NCBI GenBank assembly: GCA_030248215.1
Contig: JASANG010000765.1
Span: 57,175 to 121,174 of the forward strand
Length of the DNA stretch: 64,000 bases
Source: Enoplolaimus lenunculus
Lineage: Eukaryota; Nematoda; Enoplea; Enoplida; Thoracostomopsidae
Direction: 5' to 3'
The notes beneath the pieces are model-generated. The model saw only the letters and a program-made list of their open reading frames with translations. It searched no databases and was not told the DNA's origin. The translations under genes and the position numbers were made by a program. Positions 24,646 to 36,000 of this stretch are shown here, piece by piece; positions within the stretch are counted from its first letter, which is position 1, and the number at the start of each line of letters is the position of its first letter.

Positions 24646-24950
24646 TTAAGCCATATTCACACGTGCAAGTTTTTGCAGCAAAATCTTGCACGTGCAACTT
24701 GCATGTGCAAGTTTGGCCACAAAGCAGCTTTGAAGTTTTTGCAGCTGTAAATTATACACTGGAATTCATGCTATTGAATTTATAACTCGCATCTGTGAAA
24801 ACAGCCGTAAGTCGTTTAAATTTTTTGCATCTGCAGTTTGATTAGTCAATCGGTATGTTCCTTTGACAATACTTACAGCTGCAAGTATTTTGTGCAAATT
24901 GCAGCTGCGAGTTCTCGCTGCAAAAACTTGCATGTGTGAATGAGGCTTTA
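24646..24950. mobile_element. MITE-like element, CACGTGCAAG family, copy 3
   Basis: Left end TTAAGCCATATTCACACGTG and CAAGTTTTTGCAGC; right end GCTGCAAAAACTTGCATGTG and TGAATGAGGCTTTA. These ends are a good inverted repeat of about 35 bp. Confidence 0.7.
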
Positions 24951-27900
24951 CCCTTCGGCTGTGTTTATTCACCCATAAGTTGCAACACATTCACTAAAAA
25001 CACTTTATAAAAACGGAACCGTTCTAGTTTACTGCTCAGAACACTTAAACTAATGACACAGAAAAATTTAGCGTAAACAGCACATTTATATGTGGTATAA
25101 AACTCTGTGCCGTGTTCCACAACCACTAAGTTTCTGTAGTATCCTATTGTAAGATAAATTAACCAACTTCGAACGGGTGGTTGTATTGTATGTTTTGCTG
25201 GCTGTTAGAACTGGTCCGGCAAATATAAAACAATTAATAATGAATTGGGTTTTTTTCGAAACAACACTACCTGCTTAGTTGTTTACCTGTTGTGTTAGCA
25301 ATCAAGGTCGCAGCAGGTGATATTAAAAGGAAGGGAAAGCATAAGCTGGGACACGATATATAACGGTAGAAGATTACTTTGCAAAGTGCAATTTTGATAA
25401 GTTGTAAGGCAGGACCTAAACTATTTTTCATAAAATTCTTCATTGTATATTATGCAAAATTAGCTGACATCAAAATGGAAAGGCCTGTCTTACATGCCCC
25501 TCTGTCTGGCTGCTGCGCAGCTAGCAGCGGTCGTCCAAGTGTATACTTGGGACAGTAATGCGAGAAACTTCTACTGCAATCAAAGATTGTTAGCACGCCG
25601 TATTTTTAACTACTTGCGCACTCACGTTATAATTGGGGCAGCACGGAACACATTTAGCAATATACCAATATCGGTTTGAGATGAAGAGCGAGGCGCCTCA
25701 TACTTAAATATTCAATAAAATTATATTATAAGACGAAAAACAAGGGTCTTTTCGGTTATTCGTCTCTTGGTGCCTTCCCAAATCAATGACAGGGAGTCAA
25801 ATCAGTTATGTGGTCATACGTTAGCCAGACGTCTGATGGCGAAATCTTAACGCCATTGTACTTAGCTTAACAAGCCGCGTCGAATGGTATATAATTTGCC
25901 TAACTTTTTGACAAAATTATTTTGCGTCCCGAGCGGTGACCTTGGGACCTTAAAATGGAATTTTGTTTGAGTTTGCTTTCAAAAGTGGTGCAAGACAAGG
26001 TTACTTTGTATTACATCAGGCACGTTTACTGATGTTCATCAGAAACACTCAGACAAAACGGAATTACTCTAAGGAGACAGTCTTCGTCACTAAACCCAAT
26101 TTTTTGCGGATCCGTATTTTTGCTATCAGTTTTGTGCTACTGTACACCCACCGGAAATAATGTTTCATTTCGACTTATTGTGTGGTTTTGCTGCCGTGAA
26201 GCAATTACATTTTTCAAAGGCCGAGACACATCGCTTTCAACTCAAACCAATTTTGGCATATATAAAAGTGCCTTCATTCAAATTGCCAACAAATCATTCT
26301 CAGATTTTTTAATGAAACATAAAATGGAGTAGAAACAATGGCATCGTTGTACAGTTTTAGAAAAGAAAAACCAAAAAATTAAGCATAGCGAAGGAGCTAA
26401 CTTTTACAAGGCTGATGACTACAGTCTTTTTTTGACAAGATCCCGCAAGCGAACTAATTTTCACTAGGTGTACAGCGTTCGTAAGGTAGGATATTATTTA
26501 AAGCTTTGGTAGGCAGTATTTAAATGAGTACTTAGGACAAAATTTCGCGGTAATATCGCGTAAAATAGTGTCTGCGGGACACAGTTTCACGTAAGATCCG
26601 GCGGACATTATTCCACACAGACGCTATTTCACGTGATAACAGATTATGCAGTAGCTTTAAACCTTTGTTTAGGTTTTGGTCAAGTTCTGTCATAAATTGT
26701 ACGTTAATTTATTAAAATTTGAGCCTAAATCACGTCTAATATTGCGAATCAGGTACGTTTTCTATTGTGAAATTATAAAATTCCTTCAATACAACGGCTG
26801 ATAAGTATTAAAAGCTGGGTTTAGCGAACCAAAGAATGACACTTAATACAAGAACTATATGCGCAATCTGAATGTGAATTTTGATTTTAAAACCAAAACA
26901 AACGCAGCTTCTATTCACTGCTTTAAGTTGGCTGTTTAAAATTTTGCTGAGTGCGCTTGGAACCACGGTTATGAGCGTGTTTCGTCCCACGGTTTAATCA
27001 TGAGAGTGAAAAAATTATCCTCGTGTGAGATTTTCATCTGTTGTTTTCAGTTTAGTGCTATGCGTGTCACTTAAACGCAGCATCATTGACGTAAACCCGT
27101 CTTGAAGGAGTAAGAGCAATTTTTGAAATACGAAACTGGCTCGAAAGCACACTTGGGGGTCCGCAGTTCAAGATTTTACAAAGTTCATATACCAGTCAGT
27201 TGATATTAAAAATTGTGCAAAATTAAGCAAAATTTGCCACAGAATTACTTGCATTTCCTTGTGGATAACGCTATTAAAACGTGTTGGAGACAAACAAAAA
27301 GGTAGGGTCAACGCAACGCATCATTTGCGTGAAGACACGGTTAACGCGTGTAAATTTTTAATGTTGTCAAGTGCTATCCATACCGTATGGAACTTTTGGT
27401 GGGCGAACGGGAATTTTTATTGTGAACGTCGCATTATAAAATTAAACATTTTATCCAGCGATGTGAAATCTCGTATATCGAAGATCAAGTTTGTGTGCTT
27501 TCACAGACATTGTTGAAACAAATAACTAGTGCCGAGCTGCTATTTATGCCAGTTGACATTTTGGATGTTTTGAGCAACATTCTCAGAAGCACACGATAGT
27601 TACATACAATTTTGAAGGTGCATAAAGGTCTAAACTTAGTACAATTTTGAGAATATTAAGAGACACAACAGAGTGCAAAATTTTGCTGCATAAAGTTGAC
27701 GATTTAGAAAAGTTTTTTAACTATCCATTATTATAGAAACTAAAACAACTCGAACAAACGGAACAATCGTTACGCACAGAGTTGGAAGCAAAGTTTGGAA
27801 CATGAGCCGTGGGGTAGCGCGAGGCAAAACATTGGGTGGCTGCCGCGCGTGGTGGGACAGAATTCGAGGTAAGGCGGACCGGTCTTACCCGCCCCGTTTC

Positions 27901-28649
27901 CAACTCTGGTTACACATGCTTTGTTATTTGTTACCGTAAACACAGCTTCATGTAAGCGTGGTGAGAACCGTTCAAAGTTGGCAAATCAAAAACCAAGTGA
28001 ACCGGCGACTTCAAGGCAACAAAAGAAATTGCAGTGACATTAAAGTCAACTTAAATACGGAACCACGAGTAAAAACGCGAGTAAATTAAATAGCTGAGAA
28101 GAAAATTGCATGTAACGGTAATTATCGTTCACTACTTTGACAGGCCACGATTACCATATGTCACCTCTTGTAACCGGTTGCTAATCAAAGACTTGCCATT
28201 TGAATAGTTTAGAACTTGTGCTTGCTTAATTTGGATCACCATTGGACGGTCATATTATAAATTATAATGAGCATTAATCTATACTCGTCTACACGTATGA
28301 TAAGCACAAGATATTTGACCTATGTGTAGAAGCGTAAGTACTGTTTTTTCCGTGACACTTCAACAGAGTAAGCTTGTTTCAGGCTAATTTTTGCGTAGTC
28401 TTAAGTCAAGCCTTGGTTCAGCCATAGGATTTTCTAAAGCTGAAGCTTATGCTTAGGCTTAGGCTTAGGAATATACTTATGCTACTATTACGCGTCTCAA
28501 AGTATTATCATTCGCCGGATATTTTCACATATCCGGATTTTTTTAGACGTTGACGGATATTAATATAAAAACAATATATATCCGTATGTATCACGAATTT
28601 CAGACCAATGACTTACCATAGTCCTTTAAAACTATTTTTTGCAACTTTG

Positions 28650-28840
28650 TGGTCACCGCTACGGCGCCGTCTGTCGCCGCTACGGCGCCGTCTGTCGCCG
28701 CTACGGCGCCGTCCGTCACCGCTACGGCGCCGTCCGTCACCGCTACGGCGCCGTCTGTCGCCGCTACGGCGCCGTCCGTCACCGCTACACCGCCGTCCGT
28801 CACGGCTACGGCGCCGTACGGCACTGCTACGGCGCCGTTC
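28650..28840 (+). repeat. 21-bp GC-rich minisatellite, about nine units
   Basis: The unit is CGCTACGGCGCCGTCTGTCG + C, with T/C and G/A variants, in an otherwise AT-rich region. Because 21 is divisible by three, several frames stay open and give Ala/Thr/Pro or Arg-rich repeats. No flanking coding evidence. Confidence 0.9.
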
Positions 28841-29519
28841 GTTACCGTGAATCACAGTGCGGTTTCGTACGTAGATTATTCACGTACCATACCGTATGAT
28901 GCCGCACAACGCCGCACGGGTGACGGGCGGCGCCGTACAACAAGTATAGCTAACCCTTATGCTTCTTATTTACAAGTGATAAACAATGGATATGTTTTCA
29001 TATTAGAATATCCACCCGTCATTGTTGATTATATATCCGAATATCCGAAATTAAAATTCTGAACTCAGATTACGTTTTTGAACTATCATTATGGGTTCAA
29101 TCCAAAATGTAGTAACCTGAAAGTTATGATGGGTATTTTAATTGGCAATTATTGTCATTCCCTGGTTGAAGCCTCGATAAATTGTTGCGTCATTTAATTA
29201 ATACTTGAATTATTTTACTCTCTAGTTATATCAGTATATTTTCAAAACAGAGCGACGTTGAAATTTCGTTTTGGGAAGATATATGTTCATTTAAAAGTTT
29301 TTTGCGGACGAACGTCCCGAGCGAGCGATTTCTGTGGACTTCAGGATTTAAAGGATCAATCTGAATATGCATAATAAGTATTCGGTCGCGCAGCAGTTAA
29401 CTCGCATGCGACTCGGACAGTGCGTCCTCGTGCGCCAATTGATATTCAAGTGTAATATAGCAAAACTGGCTTATGTATTGAACAGGGCCGGATAGTTTAC
29501 CGGATGGGCTATAATAGAG

Positions 29520-29640
29520 TCAGGTTAAGCTTTAGACTAACTTTTTGCTTAGGCTTAGCCTTAGGCTTACGCTTAGGCTTAAGGCTAATCTATACGCTTA
29601 GGTTTAGGCTTAGGCTTAGGCTTAGGAATATGCTTATACT
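29520..29640 (+). repeat. TTAGGC-like hexamer array
   Basis: The array contains TTAGGCTTAGCCTTAGGCTT and TAGGCTTAGGCTTAGGCTTA, then GGAATATGCTTATACTACTG, the same end as other members of the TTAGGC-containing element family (reverse orientation here). Confidence 0.75.
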
Positions 29641-31659
29641 ACTGCTCCGGCCGTGTTCGATACATGGGCCGCAAAACTATAATCAAAACGGTCAAAATAT
29701 AGAACGTCACGCAAACGCTCAAAGTAATACACCCACCATGGTATAATGTAGAAATTGTCACAAACACGCCCATCTTGAACAAAATTGGCTATAGCTAGAT
29801 AAAATCATTCGATGATAGTTTCTTTTGTCAAAAAGTTTAGAAACTTTATAGGTCATTTTTCGCTGTTGCTGTTCATATAAATGGGCAAAAAATAGGTTCG
29901 AAAGCTAGTTTTCAGCTATGACAGTTTAAAAAGCATTGTTAGATAAAGTTTTAAATCAGCGACTGAAACCAATTCAAAATTTCTTTAAATTAAGCAGAAG
30001 ATTTGTAAATTGTGGTAGTTCGTGCAACTGACAATGCTGTATCTTTGAAACAGATGGCGCAAAGCCTTTTGACAACTTTAGTCCTTGCTCACAGGAATAT
30101 TTTCCATTTCTCTTGAAACCATGTTAGTGTTCGAACCCCCTGCCTTAGGGCTGAAAGGCGTTCATCGTCATCATTCGGAATAGGAAATTGACGCTTGAGT
30201 CCGCGGGCGGTCTAACATTTTGTGACATTTTAGAGTACAAATGTTTTTGATTGCCGCAATAAACGGCGATCATAATGTGAGGGAGCGATGGAGGCACGCC
30301 CTGACTTGTCCGAGTAGACGACAATTTTTTGAACTGTAATTTCCAAATTATGTACCTTTCCGCTATTTCTATGATAAAATGACAATAATTTACGACGCTT
30401 CAAGCGGCAAACTAATTATAACCTTAATGAGACATCCCTCCATTCAGAGAATGGTAAATTTGAATTAATTCATCAAAGGTTCAGAGACCATCACAAAATG
30501 AAACCACAGTATAGTCATTTCAAATGTATATGGCACATTCTAGAAGTGAATTCGGCAGCTGTGAGTCAAATATTTTCGGCAAAAGATGTATAAATAAATC
30601 GTAATATTCACGTTAAGTATTACGTTATTTTCTCACGTGTGGCTTCTAGTTCGCTTCGCTCGCGAGATTTGCTCAGACTTTCTATGTTGCGTCCCCATGT
30701 ATATGAAAAAAAGCGCAATCGTATAAACAAGCTGGAACGTTCTAACCGCGGCCATGATGAAATCCCGCCCCCCTTATTACCTTTATCCATCACCTCTGTC
30801 GACGTCTGAAACTACTGATTGATAGCACCGTATGATTCGGTAAATTCTATACAATGTAGACATTTTTCTTTAAACCCGAACAGAGTTCGCAATAAAGATA
30901 AATTGTCACAAAGCTCAAATATCCGCGAGAAACATAAAAAAACAAGCATTCATTCATGCTATAAATTAGCTTTTACCCAACTGGACAGACAGGGAGACTT
31001 TATGAACACAACCAAGCATTTGTTACCATTCAAAAAAACGGGACAAAAACTTTCCCATTTGTCAAGCGAACACGTCGTTGTTGACAAATGTACCAGACCG
31101 AACCAAAGGACTATTTCATGTTAAAATGGATGAACCCGGCAAACACTGGATAGTAATTTAATTGGTTAATATGTCATGATAGTTAGAGTACGTGTGCCGG
31201 AGAATAATATACAGATGTTGGTAAAATTTTATTAATTTTTCGGCCCATTACTTTCAGGGGCGTACCGTTTTTATGCTGGACTGCAATACTACAGGCTTAA
31301 TTTAGAGATTAATTATATTGTTAAAACCTTGACTTGCTATCAGGCTTTTTAAAATGTGGTTTAGGCTTAGAAATGCATTTAGACCAGTGGTATTCCATTA
31401 AAAGTAACTTTAATGTTAGTCCTTTTTATCTACAGCTTGCAAATATTAAGTAATCAGAATCCCATGACGACTTTTAGACAATAACGGTGGCGCTATACTT
31501 TTTGACTATATTAATGTCGTCTGGTATCGCCAGATGTCCGCCGAACGCCATCGCACAACTATAACGCCGTCGTAAACGAATAGAAGCTTATCTATTTTGC
31601 ATGGCAATTATTATTCCAAGCATGAGTTTTTACTCTTGTTTAGTAATTAACTTTTAGTT

Positions 31660-32340
31660 TGCGCAATACACGCCGCGCGCCGTCGGACGCCGTCGGAGGC
31701 CGCCGCTCGCCTCTGGACGCTGCCGCTCGCGCGTCTGGACGTCGACGCTCGCCTCTGGACGCCGCTGCTCGCCTCTGGACGCCGCTGCTCGCCTCTGGAC
31801 GCCGCTGCTCGTTTCTGGACGCCGCCGCGCGCCACGATAAAATTTGCTTATTAAAAAATTGTCGCATAACATTAAATAGATTTTGCCTTTATTTGCGCGT
31901 CTGGACGTCGACGCTCGCCTCTGGACGCCGCTGCTCGTCCATGGACGCCGCTGCGCGCCACGATAAAATTTGATTATTAAAAAATCGTCGCACAACATTA
32001 AATAGATTTTGCCTTTATTTTTGTTAGCAGCGTATAGCGGCGCGCGGCGGTGTCCGGCGGCAACGCGGTGTCGTCGGCGCGCAGTGGAGTCCGGCAGCGC
32101 GCGGCGGCTTCCAACAAAATAAAATATAGCGCAACCCTTACAGTTAATAACGTCTCTGGACGCCGCTGCTCGTCCATGGACGCCGCTGCGCGCCACGATA
32201 AAATTTGATTATTAAAAAATCGTCGCACAACATTAAATAGATTTTGCCTTTATTTTTGTTAGCAGCGTATAGCGGTGCGCGGCGGCGTCCGGCAAAATAA
32301 AATATAGCGCAACCCGTACAGTTAATAACGTCATACATCA
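31660..32340 (-). repeat. Compound GC-rich minisatellite and duplicated segment
   Basis: A 20-bp unit (GCTCGCCTCTGGACGCCGCT) recurs at about 31690-31830, 31905-31950 and 32155-32190. Between these, GCGCGCCACGATAAAATTTG, TTATTAAAAAATCGTCGCAC and AACATTAAATAGATTTTGCC recur three times (near 31828, 31956 and 32188). The Arg/Ala-rich ORFs across it are repeat artefacts. Confidence 0.85.
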
Positions 32341-32894
32341 CAGCTCGGCAAAAAGTAGCCAAGTACTGAATTATTTTAAAAAAACGGTAAAAAAATGGTG
32401 ATCAAAGGATTATATCAGTCGGTCAGCGCGGTATTAAATATCAAAAATAAAGATACGGATTTTATTCCCTAAACGATCAATGAAATATCAAGTATAAGGT
32501 GTTTTACGTTATGACGACGTTTACTGCACATTTTAGCATATTTTAGCATACGCCAACCTTAAAATTTAAAACTGACAACACGGTGAAATAACATACAGAC
32601 ATAGAGCCAATGTGCGAATTTGGCAACATTTGCTGAAAAGCACATTGTGAGCTTCAGATGAACTATTTACACTACGCAGTTTTAAGAACGGCAAGGAATG
32701 CGGCATAAATTTCCATTACTCTCTGGATCTGCTTCTGACCAAAATTGTCAATTATAACATCTGTTCTGATTAATTTTGCTTTCTACTTTATTTCACCTTT
32801 TTTCAGTTTTTCGACAACATATAACAGTGAAAATACAGAGTATGATGTGTGAAAAAGTAAAAATATTAAATTTTTACAGAACCGTTCAAAAACC

Positions 32895-33065
32895 TTAGTG
32901 AAGATGGTACTTGATTCCGTAGTAGGTTAAAAATATAAATACAAACACAACATACACTACTGCAATCAGAACTCTAAAAACTCTGTCAATCATTATACTT
33001 TCAGATGCCATGCTGTCTACAGATTCGATAGTGGAACTTTCGCGAGAGATTTGAGTTTGCTGACC
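32895..33065 (-). CDS. Channel gene last exon: TM4
   Basis: After the acceptor GTTCTGTTTTAG, a short cytoplasmic segment (GQQTQISRESSTIESVDSMA) leads to IMIDRVFRVLIAVVYVVFVF, FLTYYGIKYHLH and a TAA. The D-R-x-F-R start is typical of TM4. The TM3-TM4 loop is short for the family. Confidence 0.9.
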   Translation of the reverse strand, partial: GQQTQISRESSTIESVDSMASESIMIDRVFRVLIAVVYVVFVFIFLTYYGIKYHLH

Positions 33066-36000
33066 CTAAAACAGAACATAATCACTGCGACATTTATATA
33101 AGCTTGTTTAAGTCAGGTACGTAATCATTACAATGATCTCTAGCTTGCCCAACATGTCAGCAACTCCGCAACAAGGAAACGTTACCAGAGAATGTATTTG
33201 AAACAATTTAGAGCCAGGGTCGATGAATAGCTTTAAAGGAACACCTCTCGCGCACCCATAGTTGCAGTTTTGTATTCCGGTTTGGTTTCACAAGTCGTAT
33301 AGTCACGTTCACAATAACCCATACTTAGTCAGTATTTCACACATTTGGTTTAACAGCGGAATATTCGCAGAGTATATGTTTAAGTTACCTCAATGAGTAG
33401 TAGACTACGAAGTTAACAGCGGAATATTCGCAGAGTATATGTTTAAGTTACCTCAATGAGTAGTAGACTACGAAGTTAACCAAATTGCCTTATTCAGAAG
33501 AAATATCGCTATGAACCATCACAGGCATAACGACAATTCGTCGCCCAAAAACTCGCTCGTCGACCGACAACTTGTAATTCGAAATTTTATCGACTCGATA
33601 ATTCATCGCTTATTATTATGTTTAGGCGTTGGCTGAGGCTTACGATTAATACGCTTAGGATTCTGCTTAGATTTATTCCTAGGCTTTAGGACACTGTTGG
33701 GTAACGTAGATTCTACATAAAATGTTACGGTTGTTGAGCCTTGTACACGTCCTCACATTTAAAGTTTAGACTTAATATGATTGGGTTAATGGTCATCCTT
33801 ACGTAAACGCTTAGGCAAAGTTTTGGACTTCGACGTAGACTTAGGTAAAGTTTTGGACTTCGACGTAGACTTAGGCAAAACAATTTCAAAACTTAAGCCA
33901 TGACCGGAGCATAAACCAAAGCTTATGCTTGAGAAAGAATACAACAACCTGGCTTTTAAATAAACGCTCCTATAGTATAAAATTATCAGCAACATTTGAA
34001 ATTATTACTCACCCTTGAAACAGCCCACATTGATGCCCATTGAATGTTGGACTTTTTCGGTTTCTCAAGACCGCTTACATAGTGGACGATGCAGCTTTCA
34101 GCCATTGCTACGAAAGCAAAGATGTTTGCTGCTAGTAGCCATATATCGATCGCTTTAATTGTTGACTCAGGCGGTAATGGTTCTGTGCATACTGAAATTG
34201 TAATGTATAGTTTTTAGCAAAACTGGAACGCCCACGATACGTATTTTGAACATTATCCCGGTTAAATATTGGCAATGGCGGATCCATGGGGGGGCCACCC
34301 CGGCCGTGCCCCCCCAACAGCATCTCAACAAAAATTATATACAGAGTCAATTGCTGTTCTACGCTGTTCTGAAATTAGCAGGCAGTTCGAACTCATTCCA
34401 AAACAGAAACAGACATTGCTGAAGCTGACTGGATGTTGCTTTTTCCAAACTGAATTGTCTTCTGAATCCGAGGCTTTAAATTTGTGCCTGTGTGAAACCA
34501 AATCTGAACTTATGTTGCCACCCTGTTGTTTAGATGTAAATTGCGTCGATGCGTTAGTTTTATTTGTGATTCATCTCAATGTAACGAACGTTAAAAGAAG
34601 TTAATTTTATTGCAACAGTTCGTGGTTTGTGTGTGGGTCACAAATAAGTTTATTACCTATGAAATTTTGGCCCACCCCGTTGTGAGATCCTGGATCCGCC
34701 ACTGACAAAAAGCAAATGCACTTTACCACACGTTAAGATATTGAGCAGCAAATATTGCAACTACTTTGACTAGTCTTTATTGAAGTTAACAGACAGCCGT
34801 ATGTATATGTGCGAACAAAAGCATCAGAAACTAAGCAAGAATGTTTTGTTGCAGTTTCAGGGTCAAGCGTTGCGTTTTATGTTGTCGATAAGCAATTCAA
34901 CAAAGGCTAAGGTCTACAAGAAAATAATAATATTTACACGGACCGCAGAAGAAGAAACACAAGATTTATGCCATAAAACCAGAAACAGATAACGGGGAGC
35001 TAAAGTAGAAATTGTATAAATTCATACCGGAAATGGGTTAAAGTAACTACTTTAACATTGACTGCAAAAATTACCAATCTTACCTCTAATTAATGTTTGT
35101 ACCGTCAGTAACGCAGTCATATTCATTGCAGTGCGTTGTTTGATTGCAGACGGATGCAAAAATAGACTAAGGTAGCTCATTAGTGTAATAATACAAGTCG
35201 GAATTAAAATGTATAACAAATGAAACGTAAAGAGACGCTTGAGTTCGAATCGAAATTCCAATAATGGAACGTGAACAGCTAAAATGAAAACCGGTTAATT
35301 GGTTTCTACTGTTTGAATTCAAGCGAGTAAAAGCTGATTTGTCGAATAGCCGGAATTTAAAGCAATAACAAATTAATTAAAATTCTATCTTTGCCAGTAA
35401 TTTTGGTTGCTTTCAAAGCACCCACTTATGTCTAAAATGCTAGCGAGAATGCAATATATATACATACCCATCATTAGATATCCTTCTGGAATCTTATTGC
35501 GATACGCCGATGACAATTCAAATGCAACAAAATCAACTGATGAATCGATTAAATTTGATGCAATTTGATTTGGTTGTCTTCCAACGGATGCGTTGGCCCA
35601 GTGCAAATCAACTTCCGTGGCTGGATACGAAACTGAAATATTCGGAAAATTAATATAGATATAGTTCGCAATATAATATTCTTTCCAGCCCAATTTATCG
35701 TAACAGCTTTTTGCGATTAATAAGTTTTACTAAAAAGTATTATTAACCTAAGCCCGCATGATGACTTTTCAGAAATTTGAAACTAAAATTGTTTTTATAA
35801 ATTTAAAACGAAACAATTGCATGCTGAATATTATTTGCTCGTATAAAGTTTGGGCAATGTGAGACCAAAGTAGTCACCGCAGATGCATCTTAACTTTAGA
35901 GATGTTTAAGAAAATAATTTCAAAGAAGTAACGAAAATCCCGCCTGCTCCGTCAGGCACGCAACCATAGTTTCAGTAACCAATACACTGTAGCTAAAAAT

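Larger units (their letters stand above)
18176..32894. other. Long gene-poor stretch
   Basis: No exon with a family resemblance was found over about 14.7 kb on either strand. The stretch holds several repeats (18503, 19824, 21800, 22786, 24646, 28650, 31660) and TTAGGC-like runs (24400-24450, 28440-28475, 29525-29635). Short ORFs elsewhere, such as 27259-27516, have no recognisable content. It could include introns of genes extending outside my models. Confidence 0.5.

Noticed and set aside
27259-27516. 85-residue ORF
   Set aside because: No homology that I recognise, no supporting splice sites, and composition like the surrounding noncoding DNA.
28600-29062. Ala/Thr/Pro-rich and Arg-rich ORFs
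   Set aside because: They are products of a 21-bp GC-rich minisatellite, open on both strands at once.
31640-32362. Arg/Ala-rich minus-strand ORFs
   Set aside because: They follow the 20-bp minisatellite and its duplicated spacer; several frames are open simultaneously and no conserved residues appear.
34269-34604. 111-residue ORF
   Set aside because: It sits inside an element with inverted GGCGGATCC ends in a channel intron, and no domain could be recognised.
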